In this document: positions 5,914-6,721 of the stretch, piece after piece
Layout: each line of letters opens with the position of its first letter
Numbering within the stretch: position 1 is the first letter of the stretch
Assembly (NCBI GenBank): GCA_039795715.1
Contig: JBDKLD010000038.1
Span: forward strand, 1 to 6,721
DNA: 6,721 nt
Reading direction: 5' to 3'
From: JAGOSA01 sp039795715
GTDB lineage: Bacteria > Patescibacteriota > Minisyncoccia > Phycocordibacterales > UBA9973
Program-made: the position numbers and the translations under genes
Notes under the pieces: generated by a model
What the model was told of the DNA's origin: nothing
Seen by the model: the letters and a program-made list of their open reading frames with translations, nothing else
The model's database searches: none

Positions 5914-5919
5914 TATAAT
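5914..5919 (+). promoter_or_regulatory. Possible -10 box for the delta'-like gene
   Basis: A perfect TATAAT begins directly after the mreB stop and ends 6 bases before the next ATG, the spacing expected for a leaderless transcript. No convincing -35 is present, so the gene may instead be read through from mreB. Confidence 0.35.
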
Positions 5920-5925
5920 AGAGCA

Positions 5926-6597
5926 ATGGAAATCGAACAGCTTTTCTCCAATTCAATCGCACAGGCATACATTTTCTCGAAAAATGATGCACAGGCGGTT
6001 TTGTCGGTTATTGAAAAAAAAATCGCGTTAACATTTGGCGCGAGCCCAAATGCTGTTCTCTATGAACAAGAAAGTTTTGGTATTGATGACAGTCGCGCAG
6101 TTTTTGAATTGGCAAATTTACAATCGGACGGGGAAACATTTTTTGCCATTGTCACACGTTCGCTCACTCGTGAAGCAGAACATTCGCTTTTGAAAACATT
6201 TGAAGAGCCCAAGCCCGGCGTTCACTTTTTGCTTTTTGTCGACAATCCGGCGAAGCTTTTGCCGACGCTTCTCTCGCGCTGTATTTTGGTTTCAGAAATG
6301 AATAGTAAAAAAAGTGCAGGCAGGCATCCGGCATTTTTGAAAATTACGCTACCTGAAAGATTTGCTTATGTGGAAAAACTTTCTAAAATTTTAAAAAAAG
6401 ATGACCCGACAGCATTTCGTGATGCAGCTTTGGAAATTTTTGATGCGGTTATCGATGAGCTCAGCATTGGGCTTGGCAGTAAAACCACGCCACTAAAGAG
6501 GGAACAGGTTGAACGAATTCTTGAGCTTCGCAATTTTCTCAATGACCGTGGCTCGTCTGCCAAGCAATTGCTTGAGACGATGTCCATGCAATTGTAG
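5926..6597 (+). CDS. holB: DNA polymerase III clamp-loader delta'-like subunit
   Basis: Clamp-loader subunits open the beta sliding clamp and place it on primed DNA. The 223 residues (family about 300-330) carry the marks of the delta'/gamma-tau AAA+ core: GIDDSRAVFEL (52-62), equivalent to the SIDxIR helix; LTREAEHSLLKTFEEPKPG (80-98), the sensor/LLKxLEEP block; FLLFVDNP (101-108); and the SRC motif LLPTLLSRC (111-119), the trans-acting arginine element. No P-loop is present: where GPxGxGKT is expected, after YIFS, there is KNDAQAVLS (19-27). This fits delta', which does not hydrolyse ATP. The four-cysteine zinc module is absent. The part after 130 is short, so the C-terminal collar domain is reduced or very diverged. 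It is 12 bases downstream of mreB on the same strand, with no Shine-Dalgarno. An IS end lies just past the stop. Family confident; the delta' role is inferred. Confidence 0.82.
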   Translation: MEIEQLFSNSIAQAYIFSKNDAQAVLSVIEKKIALTFGASPNAVLYEQESFGIDDSRAVFELANLQSDGETFFAIVTRSLTREAEHSLLKTFEEPKPGVHFLLFVDNPAKLLPTLLSRCILVSEMNSKKSAGRHPAFLKITLPERFAYVEKLSKILKKDDPTAFRDAALEIFDAVIDELSIGLGSKTTPLKREQVERILELRNFLNDRGSSAKQLLETMSMQL

Positions 6598-6617
6598 GAG
6601 CTACGTATAAGAGTCAA
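6591..6617 (-). promoter_or_regulatory. Possible outward-facing promoter at the IS end
   Basis: On the minus strand: TTGACT (6617-6612) in the IS-flanking sequence, a short 15-base spacer, TACAAT (6596-6591) at the holB stop. It would drive transcription antisense to holB. The spacer is shorter than ideal, so this is tentative. Confidence 0.3.
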
Positions 6618-6721
6618 CACCTTTGCATCATTTCTTAAGCATTTGAGCCGGCGTTTTCATTTTGATCCCCATATGCATTCGTTTGTTGTTGTAGTGAGAA
6701 AGGTATTTCGAAACATCTCTC
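6598..6721 (-). mobile_element. 3' end of an insertion sequence (runs off right edge)
   Basis: The terminal part of a transposase gene is followed by about 30 non-coding bases before the holB stop. The exact IS boundary and terminal inverted repeat cannot be fixed because the other end is outside the window; the IS end probably lies within 6598-6627. Composition and gene direction differ from the mreB-holB unit it borders. Confidence 0.6.
6628..6721 (-). CDS. IS3/IS481-type DDE transposase (integrase core), last 30 residues
   Basis: Only the C-terminus is in the window; the frame is open to the right edge. It ends SHYNNKRMHMGIKMKTPAQM-LKK and a TGA stop at 6630-6628. The block Y-N-x-x-R-x-H-x-G-x-x-x-x-T-P is the hallmark of the rve integrase-core C-terminus of IS3- and IS481-family transposases, just after the catalytic DDE glutamate helix. 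This was too short to be listed by simple gene finding. The catalytic residues, the length and the integrity of the gene cannot be judged. Its stop lies 30 bases from the clamp-loader stop, so the two genes converge. Confidence 0.85.
   Translation of the reverse strand, partial: RDVSKYLSHYNNKRMHMGIKMKTPAQMLKK

Noticed and set aside
5589..5972. Minus-strand open frame opposite the mreB 3' end
   Set aside because: Antisense shadow of MreB; crosses the mreB-holB junction and shows no family motif.
1..6721. DnaA boxes or an origin near the DnaA-HTH-like gene
   Set aside because: No exact TTATCCACA was found by eye on either strand, only scattered two-mismatch or gapped resemblances, so no origin can be supported here.
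1..6721. CRISPR array, tRNA, rRNA, riboswitch
   Set aside because: No regularly spaced repeats, cloverleaf or conserved RNA elements were seen; nearly all sequence is protein-coding and intergenic gaps are below 130 bases.

Overview
The window looks like a chromosomal segment of a Candidate Phyla Radiation (Patescibacteria/Parcubacteria-type) bacterium. The reasons are protein-level: short, streamlined versions of universal genes (127-residue YbeY, 223-residue delta'-like clamp-loader subunit), a divergent bS21, a PriA-family protein with eroded helicase motifs, and the neighbourhood bS21-YbeY-FtsA, which I associate with Parcubacteria. This assignment is an inference; no rRNA or other formal marker is present. 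None of the eight complete starts has a recognisable Shine-Dalgarno sequence, and several predicted -10 boxes lie 6-8 bases from the ATG, which suggests leaderless or nearly leaderless transcripts.

Layout. On the minus strand, positions 1-1449 hold rpsU (bS21), ybeY and the N-terminal part of ftsA, transcribed towards the left edge, probably as one unit from a promoter just upstream of rpsU. This unit joins ribosome biogenesis (bS21, YbeY) to division (FtsA). Divergent from it, at 1574-2428 (+), is an AT-rich gene for an orphan protein that I read as two DnaA domain-IV-like helix-turn-helix units with no AAA+ ATPase. It ends in a near-perfect intrinsic terminator that contains its own stop codon. 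Convergent with it, at 2447-4321 (-), is a 624-residue PriA-family protein. It keeps all eight zinc-binding cysteines but has lost the P-loop lysine, the DEEH box and the arginine-finger motif.

Upstream of priA, on the same strand, is a small membrane-anchored protein of unknown function (4409-4801). It has its own strong promoter and its own terminator. Divergent from it are mreB (4900-5913, cell-shape actin) and, 12 bases later, a clamp-loader delta'-like gene (5926-6597). The right edge holds the last 30 codons of an IS-type DDE integrase/transposase on the minus strand, so an insertion sequence abuts the 3' end of the clamp-loader gene.

How it fits together. The conserved part is housekeeping: translation, division, shape, replication and replication restart. 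Three of the genes (the DnaA-HTH-like protein, PriA and delta') concern replication. Two of those families are ATPases elsewhere but carry no usable P-loop here, and the third is the DNA-binding part of an ATPase without the ATPase. The most notable candidates are the tandem DnaA-domain-IV-like orphan regulator/initiator and the motor-dead PriA. No CRISPR, tRNA or rRNA was seen. No stretch over 300 bases lacks a gene.
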